Made by a program: the position numbers and the translations under genes
Notes under the pieces: generated by a model
What the model was told of the DNA's origin: nothing
Seen by the model: the letters and a program-made list of their open reading frames with translations, nothing else
Databases searched by the model: none
Shown: positions 62,770 to 64,000 of the stretch, piece after piece
Numbering within the stretch: the first letter of the stretch is position 1
How the letters are laid out: each line of letters starts with the position of its first letter
Assembly (NCBI GenBank): GCA_963693285.1
Contig: OY848922.1
Span: 5,072,923-5,136,922, forward strand
From: Xestospongia muta
Taxonomy: Eukaryota; Porifera; Demospongiae; Haplosclerida; Petrosiidae
Direction of reading: 5' to 3'
Length of the DNA stretch: 64,000 bases

Positions 62770-64000
62770 AGACACAAATGGTTCATGTGGCAAGAAAGGT
62801 CATCTAGCAAGAGTTTGTAGAACTTGCTCTAAATCATCAAAGTCTGCTGTGACCACATCAACTTCTAGAGGTCAGTCAACACACAGCTTAGAACATTCTA
62901 AAGCCAAACGAGACAACGTGTCCCCCAGTACCTCAAACAAGACTAATCAACCAAACAATGTCTACCCAATGTTTACTTTTCCTGGGAAGGGTCAGCCCAT
63001 TGTGGTAACTATAAAAATAAATGGGTCACAGTTTCCTATGGAGGACACTGGTGCCTCCCTTTATTAGTGAAAATACCTACCTTTCGTTAAGTGCACTCCC
63101 AGGGCTTAATTCAACTGATGTCACCTTACACACTTACATGGGTAAGAGTATTGTAATCTTAGGTTCATTAGAGGTAGATGTTTCATTTGAAGACGAGATA
63201 TTTACATTGCCTTTAATAGTGGTTCAAGGCAGTGGTCCGAGTTTGTTAGGATGTAACTGGTTACAGCAAATTAAACTAAATTGGAGCAAAATTCATGCAG
63301 CATCACCCAAGACATCAATGAACAATTTATTAGAGAAATATGTAAAATTATTCGTAGACCCACAAATTAAACCTCCATTTTTCAAACCTCGCCCAGTCCC
63401 ATATTTACTTAAAGAAAAAGTCGAAAATGAAATTCAACGCCTTCAAGCACTATTTTGACTCCAGTTACCTCTTCAAAATAGGCAGTTCCTATTGTTCTTA
63501 TCCTTAAGACAGACGGGAACATTACAATTATGTGGTAACTACAAAGTTACAGTGAATCAAGTCCTACAACCAAATTTGTATCTACTACCTAGGGTGGAAG
63601 ACGTTTTTGCAGCTCTAGCAGGAGGCACTGTTTTCTCAAAATTAGATCTTAGTCATGCATATAAACAAATTTGGTTACATGAAGACTCCAAGAAATTTAT
63701 GACCATTTCAACTCAGCAAGAATTGTTTCAGTATGAGAGATTGCCTTTCGGAATTAAAACAGCACATGCATTATTTCAAAGAACCATCGAAACGCTCCTC
63801 AGACTTGCCATACGTTTACATTTACATTGACAATATTCTCGTCACTGGAACAGATGAACAAAATCACCTGAAGAACCTCAAACTCCATTTTACAAAGATA
63901 GAAATTAGCTGAATTGACACTAAAGAAGTCGAAATGTGTTATCACAGCAGAGTCAGTGGAATATTTGGGACATGTAATTGACAAAAATGGATTACACCCA
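62770..64000 (+). pseudogene. Ty3/gypsy gag-pol fragment (knuckle, protease, RT), runs off window
   Basis: Order: zinc-knuckle remnant (CGKKGHLARVC, first Cys lost, about 62,787), protease with intact DTGAS (about 63,043-63,057), LLGCNWL (about 63,245), linker with PRPVPY, then reverse transcriptase (FSKLDLSHAYKQIWL, 63,630-63,675; LPFGIKTA, 63,742-63,765). The YxDD box reads YIDN (about 63,822), and YLGHVIDKNGL follows near the end. There are at least three frame breaks: one after DTGAS near 63,050-63,067, one near 63,458-63,495, and one around 63,800 before the YIDN box. A stop lies at about 63,908. The defective catalytic box and breaks mean it is dead. It continues beyond 64,000. Its left end lies within 100 bp of the gene B start. 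Confidence 0.85.

Overview
The window is AT-rich eukaryotic DNA with canonical GT-AG introns, microsatellites and many decayed mobile elements. The protein types (ankyrin-ROC-COR-Death proteins, single-repeat ankyrin exons, THAP, SWIM, piggyBac and Ty3/gypsy relics) suggest an invertebrate metazoan. A demosponge such as Amphimedon is my best guess, from gene style alone.

The main content is a tandem family of minus-strand genes. Gene B (62,686 down to 35,685) can be assembled into 23 exons. Every junction has a splice site, the phases match throughout, and the exon total of 5,655 nt gives an open reading frame of 1,884 codons plus a stop. In order it encodes a novel-looking N-terminal domain of about 360 aa, a coiled-coil region, 7.5 ankyrin repeats (each full repeat on its own 99-nt exon), a ROC-like GTPase with Walker A, a COR-like region and two Death domains. 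This is the layout of the C-terminal half of DAPK without the kinase. Gene A (25,946 down to 15,704) is a shorter paralogue with the same exon plan but four reading-frame lesions, so I call it a pseudogene. Gene C is a deeply decayed third copy on the minus strand: a GTPase/COR fragment at 3,240-3,560 and one broken ankyrin exon at 7,302-7,399.

Layout: 0-3.2 kb no gene seen; 3.2-7.4 kb gene C relics and a 1.4-kb tandem duplication; 9.6-13.4 kb transposon relics (PHD-like ORF, two piggyBac-like transposases); 15.1-25.9 kb gene A; 27.1-28.3 kb a 175-bp satellite followed by an 83-bp repeat; 28-35 kb transposon relics (HIRAN-like, SWIM-type, a duplicated unrecognised coding relic); 35.7-62.7 kb gene B; 62.8-64.0 kb a broken Ty3/gypsy gag-pol, running off the window. 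Gene B's introns hold further gag/pol remnants, a RING-like ORF, a 2-kb TTAA-flanked element with long terminal inverted repeats and a THAP gene (Kolobok-like), and a 360-bp inverted-repeat element.

By analogy with DAPK and other ROCO proteins, gene B probably senses ligands or partners through its ankyrin repeats, switches through its ROC-COR GTPase and signals through its Death domains. Decayed neighbours, repeated exon-plus-intron duplication and a homogenised 3' end show birth, decay and conversion in this family, as expected of innate-immunity-type genes. The immune role itself is inference.
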